Source: Paracoccaceae bacterium (lineage in GTDB: Bacteria > Pseudomonadota > Alphaproteobacteria > Rhodobacterales > Rhodobacteraceae). From it: 64,000 nucleotides of DNA. Under the pieces are notes generated by a model, which worked only from the letters and a program-made list of their open reading frames with translations, was not told the origin of the DNA and made no database searches. The position numbers and the translations under genes are program-made. The stretch covers positions 3,830,136-3,894,135 of the forward strand of contig JAWPMR010000001.1 of assembly GCA_033344815.1 (NCBI GenBank). Reading direction: 5' to 3'. Shown here piece after piece: positions 36,178 to 45,525 of this stretch; position 1 is the first letter of the stretch, and each line of letters opens with the position of its first letter.

Positions 36178-37527
36178 CTACTGTGCGGGGATCCGCCGGG
36201 CGTCGTTCAGTGACGCTAGACGGGTGGTTGTGAATCGGTCCTGGCGCCCCGCGCGACGTGCCAATCGATCCAGAAGAACAGTTTCGGTTTGCTCATAGCG
36301 CCCCGCGCGCAGACCTGCGTCAATTGTGATCCTCTCAAACACGTCCCGTTGCGCGTGGCTGCCCCCAATAGTCTGTATTGTCGAGCGGACGGATACCAGA
36401 TCGGCAAAGGCGGCGTCATAGCGCCCTTCGGCAAAGGCATTTAGGCCGGAAAGCGCGCCCAAGCCGGGATCCTTATAGCGTTGCGGCATTTCGCCGGTCT
36501 TTGCTGCGTCGCGCGTGAAACGCTGCATCATCGCTTTTTTCGCCTCGGGACGATCAGCTCCCGTCAGCGCCAGCATGTAGTGCAGATCAGCAAACACCAC
36601 GCACCCGTCGTCGGTCCGATTCTGCGCCAGATCTGCCAGCTCGTCCCAACGGGGACCAACGTCAATGCCCTCCAATTCTAAGCGCACAAGTAGCGAAGTC
36701 GCATTGGAGATGTCACGGTAATCATCGGTTTTATCGGCTCGGATCCGTGCATCATACAATCCCAGAGCGGTGTCTAGCTGCCCCTGATCCATATGTAGCA
36801 AAGCCTTATGCCACCACACGTGGTAGCGAAAATTGTTGCAATGGTCCCATGCACTTGTGTGTGTTTCGATCAGTTCGATACCAAGGTCAGGGCGCGCCGT
36901 CATGTCATAGACATGTGTTATGGCGTGGAGCCCCCATGAATCGTCGGGCGCAAGCTGCAACCCCTTGCGACCAACAGCCTCTGCCTGCTCATACGCGCCG
37001 GTTTCTTCAAGGGCGAAGGCGTGACACCCCAGCAGGTACCCACGACACGCGTGATCTTGTTCATGCGCATCAAGGACACGCTCGATGGAAGAACGCATGC
37101 CCTGCGCATCACCAAGAATGAACCTTATTGCGTGGCTGACTTTAGCGCTCAGCGTATCTGTCGGATGCTTTGTCATAACATCTTCCATCGCGGCGATGGC
37201 CCCGGACGGGCGGCCAGCCAGCCAATGATCCAGCGCATCGACCCAGAGTATTTCACGCGCAGACGCTGGTGAATTTGATAAGGCGATACGGGCAGAGGTC
37301 GCCGCTTCTTGCGCGACAGATGTCAGTTCGGCCCGACCCATCATGAGTGAAAACAGGCCGCGTGCTGCGTGCCCCATGGCAAAATCAGGATTGCTTTGCA
37401 TGACGGCTGCCAGATGGGTGGGCGTTGCTGTACCATGAGCCAGAAAGGCGCGGATCATTCTGTTCCAGTCTTCCACAGCTGAAGGCGTGGAGAGGGACAC
37501 TGGGCTTTGACAAATGTCATACATCAT
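36178..37527 (-). CDS. TPR protein resembling tetratricopeptide repeat protein 38 (TTC38)
   Basis: 449 residues. Helical hairpin repeats are evident throughout, for example ALDHWLAGRPSGAIAAMEDV, YLLGCHAFALEETGAYEQAE and RKGLQLAPDDSWGLHAITHV. The HWW-type motif (NNFRYHVWWHKALLHMDQG) near residue 230 and the preceding DSWGLHAITHVYDM are the features I associate with the TTC38-like family. The function of that family is not established. No signal peptide or membrane segment. ATG at 37527 is followed by a second Met; AGGTG lies upstream. It is on the same strand as opgC and ends 48 bases before it, so it might be co-transcribed with the glucan genes. Confidence 0.78.
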   Translation of the reverse strand: MMYDICQSPVSLSTPSAVEDWNRMIRAFLAHGTATPTHLAAVMQSNPDFAMGHAARGLFSLMMGRAELTSVAQEAATSARIALSNSPASAREILWVDALDHWLAGRPSGAIAAMEDVMTKHPTDTLSAKVSHAIRFILGDAQGMRSSIERVLDAHEQDHACRGYLLGCHAFALEETGAYEQAEAVGRKGLQLAPDDSWGLHAITHVYDMTARPDLGIELIETHTSAWDHCNNFRYHVWWHKALLHMDQGQLDTALGLYDARIRADKTDDYRDISNATSLLVRLELEGIDVGPRWDELADLAQNRTDDGCVVFADLHYMLALTGADRPEAKKAMMQRFTRDAAKTGEMPQRYKDPGLGALSGLNAFAEGRYDAAFADLVSVRSTIQTIGGSHAQRDVFERITIDAGLRAGRYEQTETVLLDRLARRAGRQDRFTTTRLASLNDARRIPAQ

Positions 37528-37700
37528 TAAGATCGCACCTTTTTCAACAAACTGATCAAACGTTTAACGCAATATCAGTATGTACGCAGGCTGATGCGCG
37601 GCGAAACACGCCAACGTGAAGGGGCGTGTTGAAACTTTGCCATTATTTCAGCAATTCAACCCTGGAATAGGCGGATTAAGGCCGAATTCTGACAGTTGTT

Positions 37701-38909
37701 TCACTCCGCTTTGGGCGTGATGCCAAACATTTCAAACACCAGCTGCGTGTCCTGCCCAAACCGGGGCGGGGGGCGACGGTATTGGACGGGCGTGCGGGAA
37801 AATTTCAACGGATTACCCAAGAGATCGACCGATCCCCGAGCCGTGCTCTGCACAGGAATGGAAACGACGCTGTCCCGTGCTTTGGACTGATCGGAGTGGA
37901 GCGCTTCGGCAACGGTATGGATCGGGCCCGCCGGTACCTTGACGGCATGACAGCGCTTTAGGACCTCGTCGCATGACAGAAAAGAGAGGGCGTCATTGAT
38001 CAGCTTGCTCAAAGCTACCCGGTTCTCAATACGCGCAAGGTTTGTGGTGTATCGGCCATTGTCCGACACGCCATCCAGCCCCACGGCATCACAAAACCGC
38101 GCGAATTGAGCGTCATTGCCGACAGCGAGCAAGATATGTCCGTCAGCGCAGGGAAAGGCATCATAGGGCACGATATTGGGGTGCGCATTGCCCCTGCGTT
38201 CCGGCAAATTGCCAGAGGTCAGGAAATTGGTGCCTTCATTGATGAGCCACGCCATTTGCGCATCCACAAGGCTCAGGTCGATATGTTGACCATCGCCTGT
38301 TGCATCCCGGTGTCGCAGTGCCGCGAGGACCCCGATAGTCGCATACATGCCGCACATCACGTCCGCGATGCCGACACCGACTTTCATGGGAGGTCCGTCA
38401 GGCGCACCGGTCAATGACATGATCCCGCCATAACCCTGCGCCATCAGATCATAACCCGGTTGGTCGCGGTTCGGACCGGTTTGACCAAAGCCCGAGATCG
38501 AACAATAAACGAGGGCAGGGTGCGCCTTGAGCAGTGTCGCGTGATCTAACCCGTATTTCACCAATCCGCCGGGTTTGTAGTTTTCCACGACCACGTCTGC
38601 GCGCGCGGCAAGGTGGCGTATGGTGTCCTGTCCCTCGGGCGTGGACAGATCAACAGATATTGAAAGCTTGTTGCGGTTGGCCGCCATAAAATAAGCCGAC
38701 AAGTCAGTGGGTTGTCCCTCTTTGCCCATCGCATAATTTGGCCCCCAGCCTCGGGTGTCATCACCGCTGGATTTGGGGTTTTCCACCTTGATTACGGTGG
38801 CCCCCAAATCTCCAAGCATCTGCGTGGCAGTGGGACCTGCCAAAATACGGCTCAGGTCGAGAACGACCAATCCGTCCAGCGCCATTGGGGTGTCAGATGC
38901 GGCCATCAT
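37701..38909 (-). CDS. CaiB/BaiF family CoA-transferase (class III)
   Basis: About 402 residues. Family opening LDGLVVLDLSRILAGPTATQMLGDLGATVIKVE and AANRNKLSISVDLSTPEG are clear. The catalytic Asp lies in PGYDLMAQGYGGIMSLTG. Members move CoA between carboxylic acids by an acyl-aspartyl intermediate. Start choice is between ATG codons at 38909 and 38906 with GGAG upstream; both lie inside the end of the ThDP-enzyme gene, and the unlikely TTG at 38924 extends it. The overlap (about 17 bases) points to translational coupling. Transferase plus ThDP lyase resembles frc-oxc pairs for oxalate, but formyl-CoA transferase identity is not shown. Confidence 0.88.
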   Translation of the reverse strand: MMAASDTPMALDGLVVLDLSRILAGPTATQMLGDLGATVIKVENPKSSGDDTRGWGPNYAMGKEGQPTDLSAYFMAANRNKLSISVDLSTPEGQDTIRHLAARADVVVENYKPGGLVKYGLDHATLLKAHPALVYCSISGFGQTGPNRDQPGYDLMAQGYGGIMSLTGAPDGPPMKVGVGIADVMCGMYATIGVLAALRHRDATGDGQHIDLSLVDAQMAWLINEGTNFLTSGNLPERRGNAHPNIVPYDAFPCADGHILLAVGNDAQFARFCDAVGLDGVSDNGRYTTNLARIENRVALSKLINDALSFLSCDEVLKRCHAVKVPAGPIHTVAEALHSDQSKARDSVVSIPVQSTARGSVDLLGNPLKFSRTPVQYRRPPPRFGQDTQLVFEMFGITPKAE

Positions 38910-40515
38910 AGGCTCCGCGTTCAATCACGGCTGCAATGACGGTAAAGGTGTCTGCGGTCATCGCGGTTTTGAGTGATGCGGCCAAGTCTTCGCGGTTGTG
39001 CACGGTATGACCTGCCCCGCCAAATGCGGTGCCCATGGCCGCAAAATCATGTTTGGCAAAATCCACACCACGGTTCTTCATCTGACGCGAGCGTTGTTTG
39101 AGTTCAATCAGCGACAGCGAGGCGTCGACAAACACCAGGATGATGGGTTTCAGGCCGAGTTCCGCCGCCGTCGACAACTCCCCGGCGACCATCAGGAACC
39201 CGGCGTCTCCGCAGAATCCAATGACGGGGCGATCCGGGGATGCCAGCTTTGTGCCCATCGCAAGCGGTATCGCACACCCCATCGTGCACAGGGCCGTCGA
39301 TTGTGTCAGCCCTCGCGGCTCGTAACACTGCCACATCTGGCTGAGCAGAATGCGATGAGCGCCGCTATCTACTGTTGCGAGTGTATCGCGTGGCAAAACT
39401 TCGCGGCAGGTGTCTATGACTGCTGCTGGACCCCAATCGTCGTCCGCCGGAAAGGCCGTTGTCAGAGCTGATTTCGTAGCTTCAACAGCGCCATCAGGCC
39501 ATGTCTCGCGGGGTGCGATGCCTTCGGAAAGGGCGGCCAGACTTGCGGCGCAATCGGTGATAAAATTCAGGCCGGCCTGATGCATGTAGTGGTGATTGGG
39601 TTCAGCGGTAATGTCGATGACGCGCTGCTGTACTGGGTTCCAGACATTGCGCCATCCCGTGCGCATCTCAATAGGATCATAGCCGACGCACAGGATGAGA
39701 TCAGCCTTTTCGACCAACGGCAGCAGGTGTCGGTCCGCGAGCGGGGACAGACCCGCGCCACCAAGTGCGAGCTCATGATCCTCCGCCAACAGACCTTTGG
39801 CTTTATATGTTGTAATCACCGGCACATTGAATCGTTCGGCAAAGGAAACAATTGCTGCCTCGGCCCCTTCGACCATTGCATCCAACCCAACAATCATGAC
39901 CGGGCGCAAGGCGTCAGTCAGCCAGTCGCGGGCGGTCGCCAGATCCGCTCCTGAAGGCGCGGTTGTAGAGCTTTTCGATCGCGTCGGTGGCGCGGTGGCA
40001 GGAACCTGTGCATCTGCGACAGCAATGGGAACGTCGATGTGCACCGGCCCGGGGCGTCCTTCGGTGGCAATGGCAACGGCCTTATCAATGATGACGTGTG
40101 CCGCTCCCGGCACCAGCGAGAAACTGGCCTTTGTGATGGGGCGAAAAACGGCCTGCTGATCCAGTACCTGATGCGTATAAGTCTGTGCTTCATCCGGATC
40201 AACGGCGCCTGCCAGAATGATCATTGGCACACGATCCTGATGCGCGTTTTCTACTGCATTCACACCATTCAACGCACCAGGACCAACGGTGGCCACAAGG
40301 ATACCCGGTGCGCCCGTTCGATGGTAAGCACCTTCCGCCATAAACGCAGCGGCGTTTTCGTGTTTCGCCAGAATAAACTCTATCCCGGCGTCTTCCAGCG
40401 CATCAACCAAGGTCAGAACTTCGCCACCGGGCATCCCAAATGCGAAACGGCACCCTTCGGCATAGAGACGGCGTGCGACTGCATCTGCTGCCCTGATCGT
40501 GGATTTTGATGGCAT
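38893..40515 (-). CDS. ThDP-dependent enzyme, acetolactate synthase/oxalyl-CoA decarboxylase-like
   Basis: 540 residues in the usual three domains. Pyrimidine-binding: FAFGMPGGEVLTLVDALE and the catalytic Glu in AKHENAAAFMAEG. Central domain: MIVGLDAMVEGAEAAIVSFAE. Pyrophosphate-binding: GFCGDAGFLMVAGELSTAAELG followed by FVDASLSLIELKQR, where GDA and D replace the more common GDG and N. The family cleaves or forms bonds next to a carbonyl (decarboxylation or carboligation). The substrate cannot be told by eye. It is followed by, and overlaps, a CoA-transferase gene, so a CoA-thioester substrate such as oxalyl-CoA or a 2-hydroxyacyl-CoA is likely. Confidence 0.85.
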   Translation of the reverse strand: MPSKSTIRAADAVARRLYAEGCRFAFGMPGGEVLTLVDALEDAGIEFILAKHENAAAFMAEGAYHRTGAPGILVATVGPGALNGVNAVENAHQDRVPMIILAGAVDPDEAQTYTHQVLDQQAVFRPITKASFSLVPGAAHVIIDKAVAIATEGRPGPVHIDVPIAVADAQVPATAPPTRSKSSTTAPSGADLATARDWLTDALRPVMIVGLDAMVEGAEAAIVSFAERFNVPVITTYKAKGLLAEDHELALGGAGLSPLADRHLLPLVEKADLILCVGYDPIEMRTGWRNVWNPVQQRVIDITAEPNHHYMHQAGLNFITDCAASLAALSEGIAPRETWPDGAVEATKSALTTAFPADDDWGPAAVIDTCREVLPRDTLATVDSGAHRILLSQMWQCYEPRGLTQSTALCTMGCAIPLAMGTKLASPDRPVIGFCGDAGFLMVAGELSTAAELGLKPIILVFVDASLSLIELKQRSRQMKNRGVDFAKHDFAAMGTAFGGAGHTVHNREDLAASLKTAMTADTFTVIAAVIERGAYDGRI

Positions 40516-40602
40516 TTTTACGTTCCCGTTCGCAAGTTCCTCGCAAGGTCATAAACGATGCAGAGCGGAGCGCAATTCACCATTGCGTTCGAAGTATTGC
40601 AG

Positions 40603-40642
40603 AACCCAAAAACCCGCGCAGTCCGGCGCGGGTTTTTGGGTT
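40603..40642. terminator. Strong bidirectional terminator between gcrA and the ThDP-enzyme gene
   Basis: AACCCAAAAACCCGCGC and its exact complement GCGCGGGTTTTTGGGTT form a 17-base perfect stem around AGTCCG. Each arm carries a run of five A or T, so a T-run lies at the base of the stem on either strand. It lies about 25-60 bases after the gcrA stop. Confidence 0.85.
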
Positions 40643-40664
40643 TCTCATCTGCTTGCTTGCCTGT

Positions 40665-41231
40665 TCAGCGACGGCGATCACGCCGGGATGACATTGGCTG
40701 GAAAGCTACGCCAACATGGGCCTCGCAATAGGGTTTGCCCTGCTGCACAGGCAAGCCACAGAACCAGAAGTCTTCGGTTGCTGGATCCCCGACGGGCCAC
40801 TTGCATGTTCGTTCAGTCAACTCCATCAAGCTCAGCCGCTTCGCTTTCTTCTCGATTTCAGAGACTTTGGCGAGGGCCTCCGGACTGATTTCGTTCGCAG
40901 AAGGCTGTGGTGGCAGTGGCTGGCCAGCGGGGATGATCTGTTTGCGCGCAGGCAAAGTGCGCGGCACCGGGGGGGCATCTGTCTTGGCTGCCGGTGCTGC
41001 CGGTTTTGGTGCGGGCTTTGGTTTCGCTTCCGGTTTTGGTGCGGGTTTTGGTTTGGCGTCTGTCTTGGCAGTAGCAGAGGCAGTTGCACGATTGGACAAA
41101 CCCAGGCGATGAACCTTGCCGATGACCGCGTTACGCGTCACACCACCCAATTCTTTGGCGATCTGGCTGGCGGATTGTCCTTCGCCCCACATCTTCTTGA
41201 GCAGTTCCACGCGATCGTCAGTCCACGACAT
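40665..41231 (-). CDS. gcrA: Cell cycle regulator GcrA
   Basis: 188 residues. The N-terminus MSWTDDRVELLKKMWGEG and SQIAKELGGVTRNAVIGKVH is the GcrA helix-turn-helix; the C-terminus ERTCKWPVGDPATEDFWFCG and YCEAHVGVAFQP is its Cys-containing sigma-factor-binding end. Between them lies a Lys/Pro/Ala-rich linker of repeats such as KPKPAPKP. In alphaproteobacteria GcrA binds sigma-70 and promoters with GANTC sites methylated by CcrM. The start has no overlap with other genes; a strong terminator follows. The gene alone supports the placement in alphaproteobacteria. Confidence 0.96.
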   Translation of the reverse strand: MSWTDDRVELLKKMWGEGQSASQIAKELGGVTRNAVIGKVHRLGLSNRATASATAKTDAKPKPAPKPEAKPKPAPKPAAPAAKTDAPPVPRTLPARKQIIPAGQPLPPQPSANEISPEALAKVSEIEKKAKRLSLMELTERTCKWPVGDPATEDFWFCGLPVQQGKPYCEAHVGVAFQPMSSRRDRRR

Positions 41232-42163
41232 CAGCCATTCCCTAAGTTAAAAGCGGTCCTGCTGTGCGCGGACCGCTTTGTATCTATCGTCAGCGCCCTA
41301 TTCTAATCACTAAAAGCGGAGTTACAAGCGGTGAACGCAGGGTCAGTGTAGCCCTTTTCAAAGCTGTTGCTATGCCCTTGCTTAATACGAGCCTAAAACA
41401 TGACCCTCAGATGGAACGGTTTTGTGCTCGGTAAGAGTGATCTGCTCGGAGAAAGTACCAAACAGGAGTAGTTCATTAAACACCGCGAAAAGCGGCGCTG
41501 GAAAAGAGTTCTTAGTTTTGCGCGCGGGTGCGGTTTCCTGTTTTTTGCGTAAGCAACAGGAACGCAGGGAAGCTGCCAAACTCGGATTGAAGAATGTGTT
41601 AACGATCTCATCTGCCTGTCGGAAGAGAGGCGGGGCCAACATCATAAGAACATGGGTAAAACTGGTTCGATCCATGCGACAATCAGCGGCAACTCTGGAA
41701 TGGTCATATACGTCCGCAAGAAAGCCGCAGCATTGATCACCTAAATCTTTGCAAAGGTAAGACGTTCGTTTTGTCCGCCATGGCCTCAAGAAGAGGGCCG
41801 TTATTTCGCCATGCGAAACTTGGTCAGACAGTGTATACATTTGAAAAAGCTCGTGGCGTTCATCCAAAACAGCGCGGTACCCCTAGGGATTTGTATTGGA
41901 TTGAAGGACAAGTGGGCCGAGCGCCCGAAGTTTTCGCCGATTGATCGCAGAAAAACAGCTTTGCAATCCGGCCGCCATGCAATAGGAGGAAGGGATGACC
42001 ACACTGGCAAATAATTCGATCCGACGACGCACACGCGCCTGACCCGGCCGCTGTGATACTGCGCCTGAAGGCGTGCAATTTCCCAACTTACATTATTGAC
42101 CTGCCTGCCAGCCTCATGCACGTTCCGTGTTCTTGCCGCAGGCTTTATCCCAAGGAAGATCCG
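41232..42163. other. 930-base region between gcrA and argD without a confident gene
   Basis: The largest open frame is on the minus strand, 41382-41867 (161 codons). Its translation starts MDERHELFQMYTL and is open throughout, but I recognise no family and see no Shine-Dalgarno site, so I do not call a gene. The region is lower in GC than the flanking genes. It should hold the promoter of gcrA at its left end and that of argD at its right end. No hairpin, repeat or RNA gene was seen. Confidence 0.45.
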
Positions 42164-43339
42164 ATGATCCCGACCCTATTGCCGACGTATTCCCGCGCTC
42201 CCTTCAGCTTTGAAAGAGGCGAAGGGATTTGGCTGATCGAGGCAGACGGGCGACGTTTTCTTGATCTGGGTGCGGGGATTGCGGTGAATGCATTGGGGCA
42301 TGCCCATCCGACACTCGTTCAGGCACTGACAGACCAGGCGGGCGCTTTGTGGCATACATCGAACCTCTACCAGATTCCCAAGCAACAGGAGTTGGCGGAT
42401 AAACTCACCGCGCATACTTTTGCCGATACTGTGTTCTTCACCAATTCCGGAACAGAAGCCTGCGAGTTGGCTGTGAAAATGGCGCGCAAATACTGGTTTG
42501 AAAAAGGCCAGCCGGAAAAGACCGATATCATCACGTTTTCGGGCTCTTTTCATGGGCGTTCTTCTGCAGGGATCGCCGCCGCGGGCTCTGAAAAAATGAC
42601 CAAGGGTTTTGGGCCACTCTTGCCCGGGTTTGTGCATCTGGAATTTGGCGATCATGACGCTTTGACCGCGGCGATCACCCAAAACACGGGCGCAATTCTG
42701 ATCGAACCGGTGCAAGGCGAGGGCGGTATTCGGCCAGTACCCGATCAGTGCCTGAAGGGATTGCGCGATCTCTGTGATGAGCATGGTATTCTGTTGATCT
42801 TTGACGAGGTGCAATGCGGTGTGGCGCGGACTGGCAAGCTTTTTGCGCATGAATGGTCCGGGATCACACCAGACATCATGATGGTGGCCAAGGGAATTGG
42901 CGGTGGATTTCCGATTGGGGCGCTGCTCGCAACAGAAGAGGCAGCCAGCGGCATGACCCTTGGTACGCATGGTTCGACCTATGGCGGTAACCCATTGGGA
43001 TGCGCTGTGGGATGTGCGGTTCTGGATCATGTCACCGCGCCAGGATTTCTGGAGGACGTCAACCGAAAAGCGGGCCTGATGCGGCAAAAACTTGAAGGGC
43101 TTGTTGCGTCTCATCCTGACGTTTTTGAAGAGGTGCGCGGGTCGGGGCTCATGCTCGGGGTCAAATGTAAAATGGCAAATACCGATGTCGTGAAGGCGGG
43201 TTATGACCAATTGATCCTGACTGTGCCCGCCGCCGACAATGTAATCCGGCTCTTGCCACCTTTGACGATTGAAGATGATGAGATTGCCAATGCAATTGAT
43301 CGTTTGGAGGCTGCCGCAATATCGCTTTCCGCTGCCTGA
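42164..43339 (+). CDS. argD: Acetylornithine aminotransferase
   Basis: About 391 residues, class III PLP aminotransferase. Family blocks: [74 protein letters not shown] and [13 protein letters not shown], whose Lys forms the PLP Schiff base. It converts N-acetylglutamate semialdehyde to N-acetylornithine in arginine synthesis and often also serves in lysine synthesis as succinyl-DAP aminotransferase. ATG at 42164 is chosen because GGAAG lies eight bases upstream; the frame is open to 42053. It is followed at 59 bases by argF in the same direction, so the two form an arginine operon. Confidence 0.94.
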   Translation: MIPTLLPTYSRAPFSFERGEGIWLIEADGRRFLDLGAGIAVNALGHAHPTLVQALTDQAGALWHTSNLYQIPKQQELADKLTAHTFADTVFFTNSGTEACELAVKMARKYWFEKGQPEKTDIITFSGSFHGRSSAGIAAAGSEKMTKGFGPLLPGFVHLEFGDHDALTAAITQNTGAILIEPVQGEGGIRPVPDQCLKGLRDLCDEHGILLIFDEVQCGVARTGKLFAHEWSGITPDIMMVAKGIGGGFPIGALLATEEAASGMTLGTHGSTYGGNPLGCAVGCAVLDHVTAPGFLEDVNRKAGLMRQKLEGLVASHPDVFEEVRGSGLMLGVKCKMANTDVVKAGYDQLILTVPAADNVIRLLPPLTIEDDEIANAIDRLEAAAISLSAA

Positions 43340-43398
43340 ACCACACATATACCCCTCGCGGTTTTCACGCGCGAGCCAGTTTTTATTGAGACCTAACT

Positions 43399-44325
43399 AT
43401 GAACCATTTTCTTGACATTCACTTGACGGATTCTGCCGATTTGCGGCGGATCATTGACTCCGCTGTTCACATGAAATCGGCGAGATCGGGACAACCACGC
43501 GGGGCATTGGACGCTGACCAACCTCTTAAAGACCGAATGGTGGCGCTGATTTTCGAGAAACCCTCTACGCGAACGCGGGTGTCTTTCGATGTAGGCGTAC
43601 GCCAGATGGGTGGGCAGACGATGGTTCTCTCCGGCAGTGACATGCAGTTGGGTCATGGTGAAACCATCGCAGATACGGCGCGCGTGTTAAGCCGTTATGT
43701 TGATCTCATCATGATCCGGACCTTTGATGAAGCTGTGCTGACGGAAATGGCGGAATTCGCCACTGTACCGGTCATCAATGGGCTGACAGATCGCACACAT
43801 CCTTGCCAGATAATGGCGGATCTGCTCACGTTTGAAGAACACCGAGGCCCGATCAAGGGCAAGAAAGTAGTCTGGTCGGGCGACGGCAACAATGTGTGCG
43901 CCTCATTTCTGCATGCAGCTGGGCAATTCGGTTTTGATTTTACATTCACAGGGCCCCCAACCTTGGATCCGGAGCAAGAATTCGTCGATCTGGCACGTTC
44001 CAAGGGATCGAAGGTGGAAATTGAGCGCGATCCGGTCAAAGCGGTTCAGGAAGCGGATCTCATCGTGACCGATACATGGGTGTCGATGCACGATGCGCAA
44101 TCCGCTCGAGAACGGCGCCACAATCAACTGAGACCCTACCGCGTGGATGCCCGGCTGATTGCGCAAGCCAAGCCGGATGCTTTGTTCATGCACTGCCTAC
44201 CGGCACATCGGGATGATGAAGTCACGTCAGAGGTCATGGACGGCCCGCAGTCCGTCATTTTTGACGAGGCCGAAAACAGACTACATGCGCAAAAAGCCAT
44301 CCTGCGCTGGTGTCTTGAAGTGTAG
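43399..44325 (+). CDS. argF: Ornithine carbamoyltransferase
   Basis: 308 residues. The carbamoyl-phosphate-binding motif [11 protein letters not shown] is present, with [36 protein letters not shown] and [13 protein letters not shown], which includes the HCLP motif. It forms citrulline from ornithine and carbamoyl phosphate. The gene runs convergently to the Nudix gene, whose stop lies five bases beyond. It belongs with argD upstream. Confidence 0.96.
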   Translation: MNHFLDIHLTDSADLRRIIDSAVHMKSARSGQPRGALDADQPLKDRMVALIFEKPSTRTRVSFDVGVRQMGGQTMVLSGSDMQLGHGETIADTARVLSRYVDLIMIRTFDEAVLTEMAEFATVPVINGLTDRTHPCQIMADLLTFEEHRGPIKGKKVVWSGDGNNVCASFLHAAGQFGFDFTFTGPPTLDPEQEFVDLARSKGSKVEIERDPVKAVQEADLIVTDTWVSMHDAQSARERRHNQLRPYRVDARLIAQAKPDALFMHCLPAHRDDEVTSEVMDGPQSVIFDEAENRLHAQKAILRWCLEV

Positions 44326-44330
44326 CCGTT

Positions 44331-44789
44331 TTAAAGGTCTCGTAAAATCTCTTTGAGCTCAGGCTCTTGGACACGTGATGCAGCTTCGTCCTGGGAGAAC
44401 CATTGGCGCTCGCGCTGGTGGTCTTCGGGATAGGTTTCCGAAAGAGTTTCCACTTCGGCCAAATAGACCTGCGCCTGTATCGGGGTGACATCGCCACTCG
44501 ACCGTTTCTTGTCGTAGTCATAATGCCCGACCGGTTTTGTCTCAACGTCTGCCGATTTGACGCCAGCTTCTTCCCAAGCTTCTTGCAATGCAGCTTGCGG
44601 ATCATCCAAACCTTTGATTGGCCATCCTTTGGGCACGATCCAACGGCCTGTACCGCGGCTGGTGACAAGAAGCACCTTCTTTCCCGCTTTTGTGTCGCGA
44701 TAGCACAACGCAGCGACCTGCCGCTCGCGCTCGGGGCGCTGGAAGATACGCACGGCGTTTTCAAGGGTCGTTTTTACGATGTTGATCAT
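44331..44789 (-). CDS. Nudix hydrolase, DIPP-like
   Basis: 152 residues. The Nudix box is GWPIKGLDDPQAALQEAWEE followed by AGV: the helix EAWEEAGV keeps the metal-binding Glu residues, but the usual Glu seven residues in is Leu and the Arg of REUXEE is Gln. The surrounding WIVPKGWPIKG and the short length resemble diphosphoinositol-polyphosphate phosphohydrolase-like bacterial proteins. The family hydrolyses a nucleoside diphosphate linked to another group. The gene is alone and convergent to argF. ATG at 44789 is the natural start; no Shine-Dalgarno stands out. Confidence 0.8.
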   Translation of the reverse strand: MINIVKTTLENAVRIFQRPERERQVAALCYRDTKAGKKVLLVTSRGTGRWIVPKGWPIKGLDDPQAALQEAWEEAGVKSADVETKPVGHYDYDKKRSSGDVTPIQAQVYLAEVETLSETYPEDHQRERQWFSQDEAASRVQEPELKEILRDL

Positions 44790-44962
44790 AGCGTTTTTGT
44801 TTTTCTGCCTGCTTTTAAACCACTGTATTTGAATTACTCAGGGATTTCAAATCATTGGGCTGTGATCTGCATGTTCTGAGCTTCGACTGTTTTCAGAGGA
44901 TAAGCAAAAAGTTCAAATTTTCTGTAAACGACATCACACAGAGTGCGCGACAGGTTCTTCAA

Positions 44963-45520
44963 TCAGCCTGACGTCAGCGCGTGACCCGGATTGCCAACCA
45001 CGCGGGCGCCGGGGGGAACATCTTTAGTGATGACCGAGCCCGCGCCGACGATTGCGCCTGCTCCGATCCGCACGCCGGGCATGACGATAGCGCCGCCCCC
45101 AATCCAGACATCAGCCTCCAAAGTCACTGGAAACGCGCGCTCGATGCCTGCGCGTCGCTTTGAGGGATCGCGATGATGATCGGCGCAGTAAATCTGAACA
45201 TTTGGACCCAGCATGCAGTGGGATCCAATGTTGACGGGCGCGCTGTCCAGTATGGTAACGCCCGCATTGAAGTAGACGTGATCCCCCAAGGTTGTGTTGC
45301 AGCCATAGGACGCATGGAAAGGCGCCTCGATGCAGCATTCGGCCCCTATTGCCTTGAACAATGTCATGAGCGAAGGTTCGATGAGCCCGCGTAGCGCCGG
45401 TGTGGATGTATTGTGAGCATGAACCGCGTGCCGCGCGACGTTGCGCAAAGCCTCCAGCTCAGGCACCAATGCGTTGTACCAGTTTCCACTCACCATCTGC
45501 GCCAGAGCTGATTGTGTCAT
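44963..45520 (-). CDS. Sugar O-acetyltransferase, maltose acetyltransferase/NodL type
   Basis: About 185 residues. The N-terminal Mac domain (MVSGNWYNALVPELEALRN) is followed by left-handed beta-helix hexapeptide repeats, with ITILDSAPVNIGSHCMLGPNV, the active-site-region IYCADHHRDPSKRRAG and GGGAIVMPGVRIGAGAIVGAGSVI quoted in part as GGGAIVMPGVRIGAG. Such enzymes acetylate sugars from acetyl-CoA in the cytoplasm. ATG at 45520 is preferred; GTG at 45526 overlaps the hrpB stop. It follows hrpB closely and is probably co-transcribed. Confidence 0.88.
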   Translation of the reverse strand: MTQSALAQMVSGNWYNALVPELEALRNVARHAVHAHNTSTPALRGLIEPSLMTLFKAIGAECCIEAPFHASYGCNTTLGDHVYFNAGVTILDSAPVNIGSHCMLGPNVQIYCADHHRDPSKRRAGIERAFPVTLEADVWIGGGAIVMPGVRIGAGAIVGAGSVITKDVPPGARVVGNPGHALTSG

Positions 45521-45525
45521 CCGCA

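Noticed and set aside
40832..41089. Repetitive Pro/Lys-rich segment on the gcrA strand
   Set aside because: Low-complexity repeats are the linker of GcrA, which often has such a Lys/Pro/Ala stretch, so it is not a separate repeat element.
41382..41867. Minus-strand frame of 161 codons between gcrA and argD
   Set aside because: Open and lower in GC, but without a Shine-Dalgarno site or recognisable family, so I did not call a gene; kept as a finding only.
42176..43348. Minus-strand frame of 390 codons opposite argD
   Set aside because: Long antisense frame but only a complement artefact of argD; no domain and no start signal.
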